Below, piece by piece: positions 47,401 to 55,214 of a DNA stretch of 64,000 nucleotides (position 1 is its first letter; every line of letters starts with the position of its first letter). A program made the position numbers and the translations under genes. Below the pieces are notes generated by a model. That model was not told where the DNA came from and did no database searches. It was given only the letters and a program-made list of their open reading frames with translations. The stretch is from Mytilus californianus (Eukaryota > Mollusca > Bivalvia > Mytilida > Mytilidae): assembly GCF_021869535.1 (NCBI RefSeq), contig NW_026262679.1, positions 83,263,143 through 83,327,142 on the forward strand, read 5' to 3'.

Positions 47401-49849
47401 AAGGAAGATAACTCCAATTTTAAAAATTACTTGATATTTAGAAGAAAATAAAAATTTTCAATTTTTCTATTTATAAAGGGGCATAACTCTAGAACGGTTA
47501 AAGTGACACCATCAAAATTCAAACTTGATCTGTGTTCTGTGGTACATTGTAATAAGCATTGTGTATAAGTTTCATAACATTTGGTTGAGGCAAACTTAAG
47601 TTAGAGAACGGAAACTTTTTTTGCAATTTTTCCATTTATAAAGGGGCATAACTCTAGAACGGTTAAAGTGACGCCACCAAAATTCAAACTTGATCTGTGT
47701 TTTGTGGTAATAAGCATTGTGTATAAGTTTCATAACATTTGGTTGAGGCAAACTTAAGTTAGAGAACGGAAACCAATTTTGGGACGTACGTACGTACCAA
47801 AGGACAAGTGTAAAACTTAATGCCCCTACCGCTACGGCGGGGGCATAAAAATGAATTCACAGTATATCTCCCAGTATCAGTCAGGGGTACTACTTATACA
47901 AGTGATTTCAGAATCACATCTTTAAGTGATTATGGCTTTGAAAAATTGAAAATTTCCACAAAAATAGACACAGACTCAAAATATGCATAAACTGGAATAA
48001 TTTTTAGATCAGGACATAACCTTGAAGTGATCATTCTAACTCTAAAGAACACCAATCAGGTTACTTAAAATTGTTGACCTTTGTCTGATTGTAAGAGTAG
48101 TGAGGGTCTTTCTATACTAAGCTAGTCAGTATAGAAAGTCCCTGGAGTAGTTAATGAATATTTGATTACAGAAAAATTTCCAAGGGTACAATTAAAAGCT
48201 TTAGCGCACTAACTTACTGTCCAAGCGCACTGGTGAAATTAATACAAAAGAGAAAGGGATAATTGATCTATGTAGGAAAATTAAAGAAAAATTTGTCAAA
48301 ATATGGAAAGCTAATGAAATTAGCATTTGAAGATCAAAGGAAACACCAAAATCACTTAAATAGGTGATAACTGAATTTTTCAAAACACTGAAATAGGTGA
48401 TAATGAAATCACTTATATAAGTAGTACCCCTGACTATAAAATCTTTCCTGTATTCAAAATTAGCTATTTTTAGAAGGCATGTGCGAAAATCACCGGACAT
48501 TTGAAGAACTGTCAAACAGGTTTCCCTTATTTTAGACACACATTACCCGGTACATTAAATACAAATGTATTAAGAGTGAAAACATGCATAACATGCATAA
48601 AGAAGAATTCATGAAATTAAAGTATGTCATGAATTTGTTCACACAATATTATTCGATTATTGCCATATTGGTTTTATGAGATTACCAAAGTGAAGCCAAA
48701 AGTCTTAGATGCGCGAATACACTAGACTGCACCGTATCGTATTTTTTTTTATTCTCATATGAAAGCCACTGCTGTCGACCACCCTCTTTTCTTTTTCTTT
48801 TTTACTGTGCAATTGTCTGTTTCGTTGTCTTTACTTTATAATCATGCCTTAACCATTTCTTGTAAATGTGACTGTTTGAGCTAATAAATATTATCTTTAA
48901 GTTTATTAGGCCTATAGTATTATTTTGGCATTTTTTACATGAAATTGTTGTTTAAGTGTTAGAGTGGGGCGCACATATTCGCCGGGGACACAATTTCGCT
49001 GTTTTGTGATTTTGAGGTGTAAAAACTTCAAAGGATGGCTGAAATGGAAGAAATATGCCGGTAATTAATATTATAACAAATATGATTATTTTTTAAACTT
49101 AGACAAAATGTCGGCACTTACCGCAAAGGACCGTAAAACAGACAACGATTTTCGGCCAATTTCCTGAATGAAAAACACAATTTTAAAGAAGTATTTCTTA
49201 GTAATTCTTTGACTGATTGCCCTAAATTTCAGTTCTTTACACCTTTGAAATGTCTGCTATTCATCTATAATGAAATTGATTTGATAAATATTGTTTAAAG
49301 CTGCAGTTATTTGGTTTTAAATAGATGTGTAAAAATGGCGAATATGTGTCCCATTTTGACAAAACATCAGGAAATTTCAAATAGCCTTTAATCTAACTTT
49401 TCAGATGAATTTTTCAAAGAAACACGTTTTCAAGCTAAGAATATTTTGCTTTTGATGTTATCTTCATATAGAAATATCAGTATACTTCAAAAACATAAAG
49501 ACCTCAACATAAACTGCAGAAAACATGGAAATTATGGCGAAAATGAGCACCCCACTCTAATCAGTTAATAGTTGGAAATGCATCCTAACAATGTACAAAC
49601 AAATGTTTGCTGAAGAAGATAGGGCTGTCTTAAATTCAGACAGGTCACAATAACGTTTATATATTATGATAACACTTGAACTTCTGAAGTGCACCTTTGA
49701 ACTGTGTTTGAATCAGCTGATTGCAACTGAAATATATTAATAAACAAGAAATGCTGGTTTAAACAGTTTAAATGGAAATGTCATGTTGTACGTACGAGCT
49801 GAATATCTCCTTGCTTCTTTAAAATTGCAGTTAAGTTTGTGTCCGACAT
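29286..49849 (-). CDS. SORD: Sorbitol dehydrogenase, nine exons, complete
   Basis: Zinc-dependent NAD+ oxidoreductase of the medium-chain dehydrogenase family that interconverts sorbitol and fructose in the cytosolic polyol pathway. CDS exons, 5' to 3': 49849-49796, 45260-45227, 44404-44240, 41028-40869, 40540-40422, 38984-38919, 34809-34634, 31403-31282, 29439-29286; 1050 bases, 349 residues (human 357). Catalytic zinc ligands are seen as GICGSD (C41), GHE (H66, E67) and LLEPLS (E152). The Rossmann loop is GAGPIG (176-181), followed by ITD with D200, the acidic residue expected for NAD+ over NADP+. C96, C99, C102 and C110 form a CxxCxxCx7C structural-zinc motif that human SORD lacks. The start is chosen because [10 protein letters not shown] aligns with the family N-terminus. 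All donors are GT, all acceptors AG, and all phases agree. Confidence 0.96.
30055..30761. mobile_element. ~0.7 kb MITE in SORD intron 8
   Basis: The ends read TTTAAAGGGGCA and its complement TGCCCCTTTAAA. The interior ('AAACATTGCTGATGTATTA', 'CTTGCAAGT', 'GACAGCTAATG') is shared with 39250-39713 in intron 5 or 6 space. No coding frame. It lies between exons 9 and 8. Confidence 0.7.
31053..31248. mobile_element. 'TGTGGATTCATT' MITE, copy 1
   Basis: Starts GTGAATTCATTATAATTCGTG and ends 'GGTATCCAAGAAATTAAATG' then AATCCACA. It is a diverged copy of the element best preserved at 57974-58181. It lies just downstream of exon 8 within intron 8. Confidence 0.7.
31282..31403 (-). CDS. SORD: SORD exon 8
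   Basis: Encodes [20 protein letters not shown] through [13 protein letters not shown]. 122 bases, acceptor TTGGCAG, donor GTATGG. Confidence 0.96.
31995..32815. mobile_element. Tandem-core element (family D), intron 7
   Basis: The block 'TTATTTGTAGATC' occurs near 32011, 32181 and 32347, and a diverged form near 32490, giving periods of about 150-170 bp. The right end reads 'GACGGACGCCAAGTGATGAG' and 'GCTCACTTGGCC', then GGTGAGCTAAAAA. The same tail occurs inverted at 5105-5160. Non-coding. Confidence 0.7.
33260..33930. mobile_element. Family A element, copy 2, intron 7
   Basis: The head 'GAGGTCGAACCCTGAACAGT' at 33297 and one copy of the 160-bp core (33700-33840) match 22715-25330. A short GACGACGACAACAATGG stretch precedes the degraded right end near 33920. 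The core array has not expanded here. Confidence 0.75.
34050..34265 (+). repeat. Dispersed 'GACGC...GTCTAC' repeat, intron 7
   Basis: Diverged copy with 'TACGCCAGACGCATATTTTG', 'ACTCATCAAGGATGCTTGAA' and 'ATTATCTATTTCTAGGATAG'. It lies between exon 8 and exon 7 of SORD. Confidence 0.75.
34634..34809 (-). CDS. SORD: SORD exon 7
   Basis: Encodes [20 protein letters not shown] through [14 protein letters not shown]. The exon is 176 bases; the acceptor is ATACATAG and the donor GTAAGT. D200 is split across the exon 6/7 junction. Confidence 0.96.
35700..36610. repeat. 22-bp minisatellite, ~41 copies, SORD intron 6
   Basis: The unit is TCTTGTCTACAGAGTATTGGTG. Variants alternate GGTG/GTTG at the end, GAGTATT/GATTATT in the middle, and every 7-8 units TCTAATTTAC replaces TCTTGTCTAC, so higher-order structure is visible. 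Because 22 is not a multiple of three, all plus-strand frames stay open as 66-base cycles, giving false frames of up to 164 codons. The last ~80 bases (TCTATAGAG variants) are decayed. Confidence 0.95.
37060..37115 (+). repeat. Fragment of the 'GCCAATGAGAC' repeat
   Basis: Contains 'TATAGTCAGCTATAAAAAGG' and 'CCCGACATGAAAAATATG', the middle of the dispersed family. It directly abuts the next element. Confidence 0.65.
37115..38065. mobile_element. Family A-ended element with a different core, intron 6
   Basis: The left end has 'ATACGCCCGCAGAGGTC' and the head 'CCCTGAACAGTTGGGGCAAA'; the right end is 'AAACGGGCGTATAAAAAC'. The inner terminal sequence ATACGCCCG pairs with CGGGCGTAT. The core unit 'GGGAGCTTACATCAATAGAT' starts at 37423, 37585, 37747 and 37907, a 160-162 bp period unrelated in sequence to the 24.0-25.2 kb core. 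GACGGACAGACGG precedes the right end. Confidence 0.8.
38065..38395 (+). repeat. Dispersed 'GCCAATGAGAC' family, 3' part, duplicated
   Basis: The segment 'CCACTGAACTACAGGCTCCT' recurs as 'CCACTCAATTACAGGCTCC' within 170 bp, so the 3' half of the repeat occurs twice in tandem (about 38115-38200 and 38300-38395). The frame 37979-38350 is a translation of it. Confidence 0.75.
38919..38984 (-). CDS. SORD: SORD exon 6
   Basis: A 66-base exon encoding [19 protein letters not shown] and CIT, the glycine loop and first helix of the NAD-binding fold. Acceptor TTGTAG, donor GTATAG. Confidence 0.95.
39250..39713. mobile_element. ~0.46 kb MITE related to 30055-30761
   Basis: Shares 'AAAACATTGCTGATGTATTA', 'AAAAGAATGTCAACATTGAA' and the end 'TTTGACAGCTAATGTCCCTTT'. 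It lies between SORD exons 6 and 5. The left end is eroded. Confidence 0.65.
39979..40240. mobile_element. 'TGTGGATTCATT' MITE, copy 2 (degraded), intron 5
   Basis: Contains 'AACCACAAATCTAAATGTTCA', 'TTTCTACAGGCTTGTAATGC' and 'AATCCACGAAATAAAATATC', in the order seen at 57974-58181. The right end is replaced by a GACGACGACACC stretch. Confidence 0.65.
40422..40540 (-). CDS. SORD: SORD exon 5
   Basis: Encodes [20 protein letters not shown] and the start of the Rossmann fold (VLICGAG). 119 bases. The glutamate in LLEP is a catalytic-site ligand position in the family. Confidence 0.96.
40869..41028 (-). CDS. SORD: SORD exon 4 (structural zinc motif)
   Basis: Encodes [12 protein letters not shown], the cysteine cluster C96/C99/C102/C110, and the FCATPP and GNLARYY segments up to FCFK. 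160 bases, acceptor TTTTCAG, donor GTAAGT. Confidence 0.96.
41605..42015. mobile_element. Short tandem-core element, intron 3
   Basis: Two units around 'GATCTGTAACTCAT', 'GACTCACATACTA' and 'AAATCTGTATAACTGTT' are spaced about 168-180 bp apart. The right end has 'GGCCCCCACCTAAGTTGGCG' and 'GGGCCATAA', and the left has 'AATGGCCCTGCTCGC'. Non-coding. Confidence 0.55.
42880..44091. mobile_element. Element inserted in the MITE (TIR GGCCA...AACCCTACC)
   Basis: The left end reads GGCCACACTTTAAAATATTT and later 'CCCAAACCCTACCC'; the right end, reverse complemented, reads AGGCCATAAAAAAGAATATG and 'GCCCTAACCCTACC'. It disrupts the host MITE at 'AATGTTCA'. It is itself interrupted by 43072-43991. Confidence 0.7.
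43072..43991. mobile_element. Tandem-core element (family B), copy 1
   Basis: The left end contains 'TGTCCACATGTGAACACAG' and ATGCCCCCGC; the right end is GCGGGGGCAT, giving a 10-bp inverted match. The core has units with 'CATAACTCTAGAACG', 'AATAAGCATTGTGTATAAG' and 'TTTGGTTGAGGCAAACT'. No coding frame. Confidence 0.75.
44240..44404 (-). CDS. SORD: SORD exon 3 (catalytic zinc site)
   Basis: Encodes [19 protein letters not shown] and the GHEASG segment, so it holds three of the catalytic-site residues (C41, H66, E67). 165 bases, phase 1 at both ends. The donor is GTATGG. Confidence 0.96.
44560..44870. mobile_element. Repeat with GGAC/GGAT microsatellite, intron 2
   Basis: Starts near 'GATGATACCCCCGCCC', contains 44733-44815 as a GGACGGAC / GGATGGAT tetranucleotide tract, and ends 'GCAGGGTATAATGATCA'. 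'ATACCCC' and 'GGGTAT' suggest short inverted ends. It lies between SORD exons 3 and 2. Confidence 0.6.
45227..45260 (-). CDS. SORD: SORD exon 2
   Basis: A 34-base microexon encoding [11 protein letters not shown] plus one base, with acceptor TTTTAG and donor GTAAGT. The proline-rich segment is diagnostic of the family. Confidence 0.92.
45460..45680. repeat. Dispersed repeat in SORD intron 1
   Basis: Contains 'AACGTGAAATAAAATTGCCA', 'TTTCACGATGAACG', 'CACGTGAAATAAAAATGGC' and 'GCACGAAAATAACCC'. Internal near-repeats of 'CGTGAAATAAAA.TGGC' are visible. It has no coding capacity. Confidence 0.5.
46473..47862. mobile_element. 'TGTGGATTCATT' MITE, copy 4, interrupted, intron 1
   Basis: Begins CTGTGGATTCTTTTATTTTC and ends 'ATGAATTCACAG' with flanking TA on both sides (46471-46472 and 47863-47864). 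The last ~14 bases of the element are displaced by 1.17 kb through insertion of 46677-47848. Confidence 0.8.
46677..47848. mobile_element. Tandem-core element (family B), copy 2
   Basis: The ends are ATGCCCCCGC near 46711 and GCGGGGGCAT at 47838-47847. The core block 'TTGGTTGAGGCAAAC' or a variant starts at 46839, 46946, 47106, 47204, 47581 and 47739; intact neighbours are 158-160 bp apart and the others are shortened. It is very similar to 43072-43991. The right end carries CGTACGTACGTAC. Confidence 0.8.
47879..48434. mobile_element. 556-bp MITE with 32-bp inverted ends, intron 1
   Basis: The left end is AGTCAGGGGTACTACTTATA followed by CAAGTGATTTCA; the right end, reverse complemented, is the same except one base (TATATAAG for TATACAAG). 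It lies 16 bp beyond the preceding MITE. Internal 'AAATCACTTAAATAGGTGATAA' echoes the ends. The minus frame 48201-48539 is inside it and is not a gene. A small hairpin at 48108-48137 (TTTCTATACT / AGTATAGAAA) lies within. Confidence 0.85.
48959..49560. mobile_element. 602-bp MITE with ~25-bp inverted ends, intron 1
   Basis: The left end is TTAGAGTGGGGCGCACATAT and TCGCC; the right end, reverse complemented, is TTAGAGTGGGGTGCTCATTT and TCGCC. It lies 236 bp inside intron 1 from exon 1. No coding frame. Its target duplication is not clear. Confidence 0.8.
49796..49849 (-). CDS. SORD: SORD exon 1 (start codon)
   Basis: Encodes residues 1-18, [18 protein letters not shown], ending in phase 0 before a GTACGT donor. 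The GDIQL end joins the [10 protein letters not shown] of exon 2 as in other sorbitol dehydrogenases. It is too short to be found as an open frame and was located by family match. Confidence 0.88.
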
Positions 49850-51000
49850 TCTGACTTCTTCTAAGTAGGTTTATCTTATCATTATCGCTAAAAAACCTCT
49901 CACAGGCAGATGTTGTGTTTATTTACACAGTTATGTCCCCTTTATTTTGGGTTATTGGTCAGATGATGCACTAACAACACTTTTTAAAATAAGTTTTTAT
50001 ACAGATATGTATATATATATGTGTGTGTGTGTGTCACATTGTTATCTTCATGTAAGATTATAATAAGTTTGAATGCATTGTGTTACTAATTATATTCAAT
50101 AATATTTTTTCATTGTAAAATGTTACGAAATTTATTAGAGTTATCCCTCTTTATATGGAAGATAATCTTATCCACACCAAGTTTCAGCTTTCTAAAAAGC
50201 TGTGGTCTGCTTCGCTCTATCATGATTTAAAGTAATATATGTGCATGTGGTTGTTGATTAAGTATTGGAAATGTGGTATTTTTAAATATTGATTAATATA
50301 AAATGGATGTCTTAGACTTGGAATATCAATGTTTGTATATATTAAGATGCACTTTTCTGAAATTTTAAACTGGCTGTTCAGTGTTTAGTTGTCAATGTGT
50401 TTTTGTGGAGTGGGTAAACAAAGACTTGTACAACCAAAAGATATTTACAACAGTTAAAATAAATAAGAAACAGCAATAAATATTTAGTTTCAGTGAAAAC
50501 AACGTTGTTCTACTTTAAGAGTGTGCGTTAAAATGCTTTTAAAATTTTGTTCACTTTACTTGTTGAAAATTAAAACAGTTTACAAATATACACGACTCTG
50601 GAGGTGTGCCTCTCTGAAAGTATGCCTAGATTGGTAGAAGTTATAAAAAAGAGATAATGCATTTTTGTAAACATTGTATAGGAATATTGTTTAGCAAAAC
50701 AAATCGCGCTTATTGCAGATTAACAAAGCAAATAAACACGTATTAATAAACGATATTTCAATATTGAATTTCAGTGTGCAATATATGCATAATAAGACGA
50801 ACATGAATTATCATGCACTGAATACAAAATTTAAAAAAATTCTCAAAAATTCATTTTCACCAGTATGTACAATTATTTCATATTTTTCTACACCTGATTC
50901 GTCCCTCAGTTTGGGAAAGTTTGTTCAGTAGATACTGTATTTTTTGTCCAATCACACTGTTCAGATACATTCAATTTGACTTAAGTAAGGTACACAAAAG
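49850..51000. other. Upstream flank of SORD
   Basis: Contains the likely SORD promoter and 5' UTR, but I cannot mark a TATA box or start site with confidence. A (TG)n tract lies at 50018-50033. No open frame resembles a gene; 50713-50931 is AT-rich chance. Confidence 0.4.
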
Positions 51001-51039
51001 AGCAACCTAAATTTCGGAATGTAAATACTGCTACCGTGC

Positions 51040-52000
51040 CACCTGTATCTCAGCCGCATCATAAAGCAAAAAATCATTTCAAGAGCCAGGAGAACAATGT
51101 ACAGTTTGATGGGGACAGGCTTGCATGGCAAGAACGGCCTTAATCCTGTAGCATGCCTACAATTATTCCAAGTTTATGTGTTACCAGTACTCATTTATGG
51201 CCTAGAAATACTATTGCCAAATTCTACACAATTGGAACCAATTGTAATTTTCTATCGGAAAAGCATCAAACAAATCCTATCTATTCCCACTAACACAACA
51301 GACATGGCTGTGTATATACTGTCGGGTACGATTCCAGTAATTATTAAAATCCATAAACTAGCTTTGGGAACTTTTGAAACATTTCAAGACAAGAGAACTC
51401 TATAGACAGACAAGTCGCAGAAAGACAAATCCTCATCTCAACAGCCGTAAAGGACAGTTGGTTCACAAAAATCAGATCTTTATTAATTAAATACAGCCTT
51501 CCATCAATCTTTAACATTTTAGATGAACCACCTTCAAAATTAAAATGGAAGAACTCTATCAGGAAAGCGATTGACACCTTCTGGGTTGAACATGTGGTTA
51601 CCATGTCTGTCTACTACAAGAGTATTTCATTTATTTCTAAATCCAATTATAAAACTGGTCATCTATACAATGCTCTAGCAAGTGTCCAGACTTCTGCAAA
51701 AGACATCCAGCGTCTCCCCATCAAACTTAGACTCCTTACTGGTACATACATTCTCCAGTAGTGTAATAGGGCAGCTTTCAACCAAGTTGACATCAACCCA
51801 ACATGTCTCTTATGCGAGGAGGACGCTGAAACATTAGATCATTTCATTCATTCATATCCTGCTTAAGCTTCTGCTAGAAACTATCACCTGCTTGAACTTT
51901 CAAATATTATCAATAAAAGCGAGCTCTGTCCGAAATGTAGAACATTAGAAAAACTAGAAATTCTGATATGACGTGCTTCTTTCGCTTTGTAAACAACACC
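51040..52000 (+). pseudogene. Non-LTR retrotransposon (LINE) 3' coding remnant
   Basis: The frame from 51097 reads MYSLMGTGLHGKNGLNPVAC, LQLFQVYVLPVLIYGLEILL and ILSIPTNTTDMAVYILSGTI, typical of the region just after the reverse-transcriptase domain of LINEs in molluscs. After a stop at 51403 the same order continues with SKLKWKNSIRKAIDTFW, RLPIKLRLLTGTYILQ, then a stop, and a CLLCEEDAETLDHFIHS zinc-knuckle-like end in which the expected last cysteine is tyrosine. Several stops make it non-functional. It lies 1.2 kb upstream of SORD. Confidence 0.8.
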
Positions 52001-52740
52001 GTGATAAAATTCTCGATATATCTATACTTAGCGCAGATTCAGAGATATACATAATAATGAATGTTACAATATACCTCCCACGTAAATCCACATGTATTGG
52101 AACCTATTTGCAAACCCTTTGCCGATTTTATTGTTTTAAAAATTGCATTTAAAAAAAGACAAAAGAATTTTTATTCTTATTCGGATGCATAATAAAAAGA
52201 ATTAATGCACAAGAGCTCGGAGAAATCAACAAAATCAAAAGCAAATAAAATTCCGCGAAAGTCTATTAATGTTTTCGGCGCATTTAAGTCATTTCAAAAC
52301 ATGACGTCATACAATGAAAACGCTAGAGTTGAAGGTTTTCCGTTAGGTGAAACCATCGAAATTCGTATAATATTGTATTAAAATTGATTCTTGAGGTAGG
52401 TTTTGTTTTATTTTCTATTCTATTGCATTATTCGCATATTTACTGATTTCAGCAAGTCAACATGGCGGCTCCTTAGTTAAGAAATGTCAACTTTTGATTT
52501 GACGGTAGCTTATGAGAAAAACATGTAAATTAAAAATGGCAAATGTTGGGTTTTAGAATTAAAAGAATTAAACAGATTTTTTTCTCGCGGTTATTCACGA
52601 GTAATCTATACAAGCTACAGATTTATTAGAATGTTTGAGCTTTACATTACAGGGAGCAAAGAAGAATAGCCACACACACAGCTGATACCCACCCTCGCTT
52701 CAGTTTTTTAATGACCGTATTTATCCTATTAGAATCGAAA
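52000..52740. other. Intergenic, non-coding
   Basis: I see no gene. It may contain further non-coding retroelement tail, but no end is definable. Confidence 0.4.
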
Positions 52741-52743
52741 TAG

Positions 52744-52827
52744 TTCATGGAAGCCATAGATTTGTTGTAAATTTACACATGACCTGGGCCATGTGTAAAT
52801 TTCCAACAAATCTATAGCTTCCATGAA
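52744..52827. repeat. 84-bp palindromic foldback
   Basis: The arms are 52744-52781 (TTCATGGAAGCCATAGATTT...ACACATG) and 52789-52827, the reverse complement with about three mismatches, around a loop of about seven bases (ACCTGGGC). It is a hairpin-forming sequence, likely a mini foldback transposon. Confidence 0.9.
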
Positions 52828-53149
52828 TTATTTCTTAATCAGTACACAACTAATATTGGATGCTAGTGCCTTGCTCTGTAACTGTCAATGTAAATCTGGA
52901 TTTACAGATTTTCTTCATCTTGTAGAATACATAAGTAGAAAACTTTGCTTTACTTTGCACATTAGACGTAATACAATATTATTAACATTGCCGGTGAATC
53001 AAAAGAAAGGATAGCTTGCAACCACTCAGTCAAAGGCGTGAATATTATCTTTTGTTTTAGATTTTAAAAGTGTAATAAACATTTAGTGGGTGTTAAATAC
53101 ACCATATTCTACTCTGTAACCAGAGTTGTGCCTTTGAAAGGCAGGATCT

Positions 53150-53175
53150 TCACACAAGACAAGACAAGACAAGAC
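53150..53175. repeat. (ACAAG)n microsatellite
   Basis: Five to six tandem ACAAG units ending in ATGGCG. Confidence 0.9.
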
Positions 53176-53379
53176 AAGACAAGATGGCGTGTATATCGAC
53201 TGAAACTAATAGCTCCGCACCGCCGGTGATGCGAAACAATTATGGTACAAACTGGGCATGCCCAAATACACCTATATCAGACTAATCGGGCATGCATTAT
53301 TCGTACTGAACACAAAAAGCAAAATGCTGCATAATTCCTATTTCATGTCTTATATAAAAGTTAACGTTAATGATTTAAA

Positions 53380-53600
53380 TTCAAGTGCACAGATTTTGCA
53401 ATTTTTGCATGATTATGCATGATTATGCAATGATTTCATTCAAGTGCACAGTTTTACAATTATTTGCATAATTATGCAATGATTCAATTCAAGTGCACAG
53501 TTTTACAATTATTTTCACAATTCTGCATGGATTTAAATGAAGTGCACAGTTTTATAATTATTTGCACAATCATCTGCAATTATTTATTTTCACAATGTAC
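53380..53600. repeat. Short tandem repeat, ~50-60-bp unit
   Basis: The block 'AAGTGCACAG.TTT' followed by 'ACAATTATTTGCA' occurs near 53383, 53434, 53489 and 53540. About four diverged copies. Non-coding. Confidence 0.75.
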
Positions 53601-53685
53601 GTGTTGTTTTGCTACACGTCTGTCCCACTAGGAGGAGGGTTTTGTGCCAACAAATATATCAACCCCGCATGATTCTTACAATATT

Positions 53686-54078
53686 AAAACAAAGGATATA
53701 GGACATCCATCCATGACTCAAAATCAGGACAAAATCAGTACTTGCACAGCAAAAAAACACAAAAAACAAAGGCACAGCTCTTGTATTGCTGTTCTTCACC
53801 CTCAAAGTAACCCTCATCTCACTTCAAGTTTAAAACGGCACCTAGCACCGGTTTGCAAAAAATTCTTTGCATAATAATTCGGATAGACTTTGTAAGATGT
53901 AACACCACCAAATCGGGCCCTGTCAAAAAGAACATTTTTTTTTTGTCTGTGTTGAAGGCCTCACTGTCACTTTGAGATGATGAACAGCAATAAAAGCGCC
54001 GTTCCTTTGCTTTATGTGTGTGTTTTTTTGCTGTGCATGTACATGGATGGATACCCCATATCCTTTGTTTTTTTTTCT
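53686..54078. repeat. ~390-bp imperfect foldback
   Basis: The left arm (53686-53824: 'AAAGGATATAGGACATCCAT', 'GCACAGCAAAAAAACAC', 'TTGCTGTTCTTCACCCTC') is complementary to the right arm (53962-54068: 'GATGATGAACAGCAA', 'GTGTTTTTTTGCTGTGCATG', 'CATGGATGGATACCCCATATCC'). The loop is about 137 bp. Frame 53644-53874 lies in an arm and is not a gene. Confidence 0.8.
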
Positions 54079-54130
54079 ATTATTGAAAGTAGTACATATT
54101 TAAAACAAACTATTTCCTACGCATAGTTAT

Positions 54131-54290
54131 AGAATAACTAATCGAAGAATTCAAATAGAGAAAAATATTCAACGAGTGACCGAACAACACATTAATTCAC
54201 GAATGCGCGTAGCGCATGAGTTAATTATCAGTGTTGTTCGGTCACGAGTTGAATATTTTTCGATATTTGAATTCTTTGATTAGTTATTCT
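54131..54290. repeat. 160-bp near-perfect palindrome
   Basis: The left arm from AGAATAACTAATCGAAGAAT pairs with the right arm ending ATTCTTTGATTAGTTATTCT. The centre is ATGCGCGTAGCGCAT. Pairing covers nearly the full length with a few mismatches, including 'GTGACCGAACAACAC' with 'GTGTTGTTCGGTCAC', which is perfect. No coding potential. Confidence 0.92.
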
Positions 54291-54649
54291 TTTTATTACA
54301 TTGGCAAATGGCTTTTTTTAATGAAATTAATGTAGAAAATGTAAGGAACTATATCTTTTTTCTACGCATTCACAATTTGTTTTGATCCGACGTTATCGAC
54401 GTCTTGACAACGCCTATTGTTGTATGACGTCAGAGAGTGAAATAACCACGTTTATTTCACATGTGAAATTATCGGTTTTTATTTGACTGGGAAATCAATG
54501 TAATTCAATGCTACCAATGTAATAAGTGTAAATATTAAACTATGTAGAATATATTTTGGTAATTTCGACGGTATCATATGAAAGGCGAAGGACTGGTGAT
54601 CCTTTTAGAACACATTTTGACTGATAATTTTCAATAATTTACATAAATG

Positions 54650-54790
54650 TATGAATGAATTCTAATATTGAGGGCATATATTGCCTGTCCTAAGCCAGGG
54701 ACCTGTTTTGCAGTGGTTGTCATGTCTGCCATGTGTGTTGTTTTATTTGCAACCATATCACATCTACTAATTTTTCTTCTTCTTCTCTGG
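54650..54790 (-). repeat. Dispersed 'GCCAATGAGAC' family, fragment
   Basis: Contains 'GCCTGTCCTAAGCCAGGGACC' type segment and 'GCAGTGGTTGTCATGTCTG' in reverse orientation, with a TTCTTCTTCTTC tract at the end. Confidence 0.7.
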
Positions 54791-55214
54791 TAGTGTCCCA
54801 AGTCGGAGTAAAAATGTTCAGAGAGCAAAACGGAGTAAAATTTGAAAAGGCGTGAACTAATATCTGTGTATTTGTCACACTAAGTGTTTTTTTATTGATG
54901 CCCGTATTTTTCGGCCTATTACCTTCTTGATTTCAAATTCTGTTTCCGTTTCTTCTCAAAATTGGCATTTTCAGAGAAAAAAAATCACGGGTGGATCTCA
55001 TAACAAATATTTTAACAGTTGAAAAATATTCATAAATTCCGCCCCTTTTGCAATGCCGTACTCTTAAATATATACGATGTGATTTGTTTGTAAAATGAAC
55101 ACAAACTACGACTTTTTTGGGTTTTTTTTGTTCGTTTTTGTTCGTTTTTGTTTTATTTATATTTCCTGGAAAAACGTGTCCAGGCGAACTCAAATTATAA
55201 GTATAAAAAGTCCA

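Noticed and set aside
48201-48539. 112-codon minus-strand frame
   Set aside because: It spans the inside and right end of a MITE with clear inverted ends, and has no recognisable domain.
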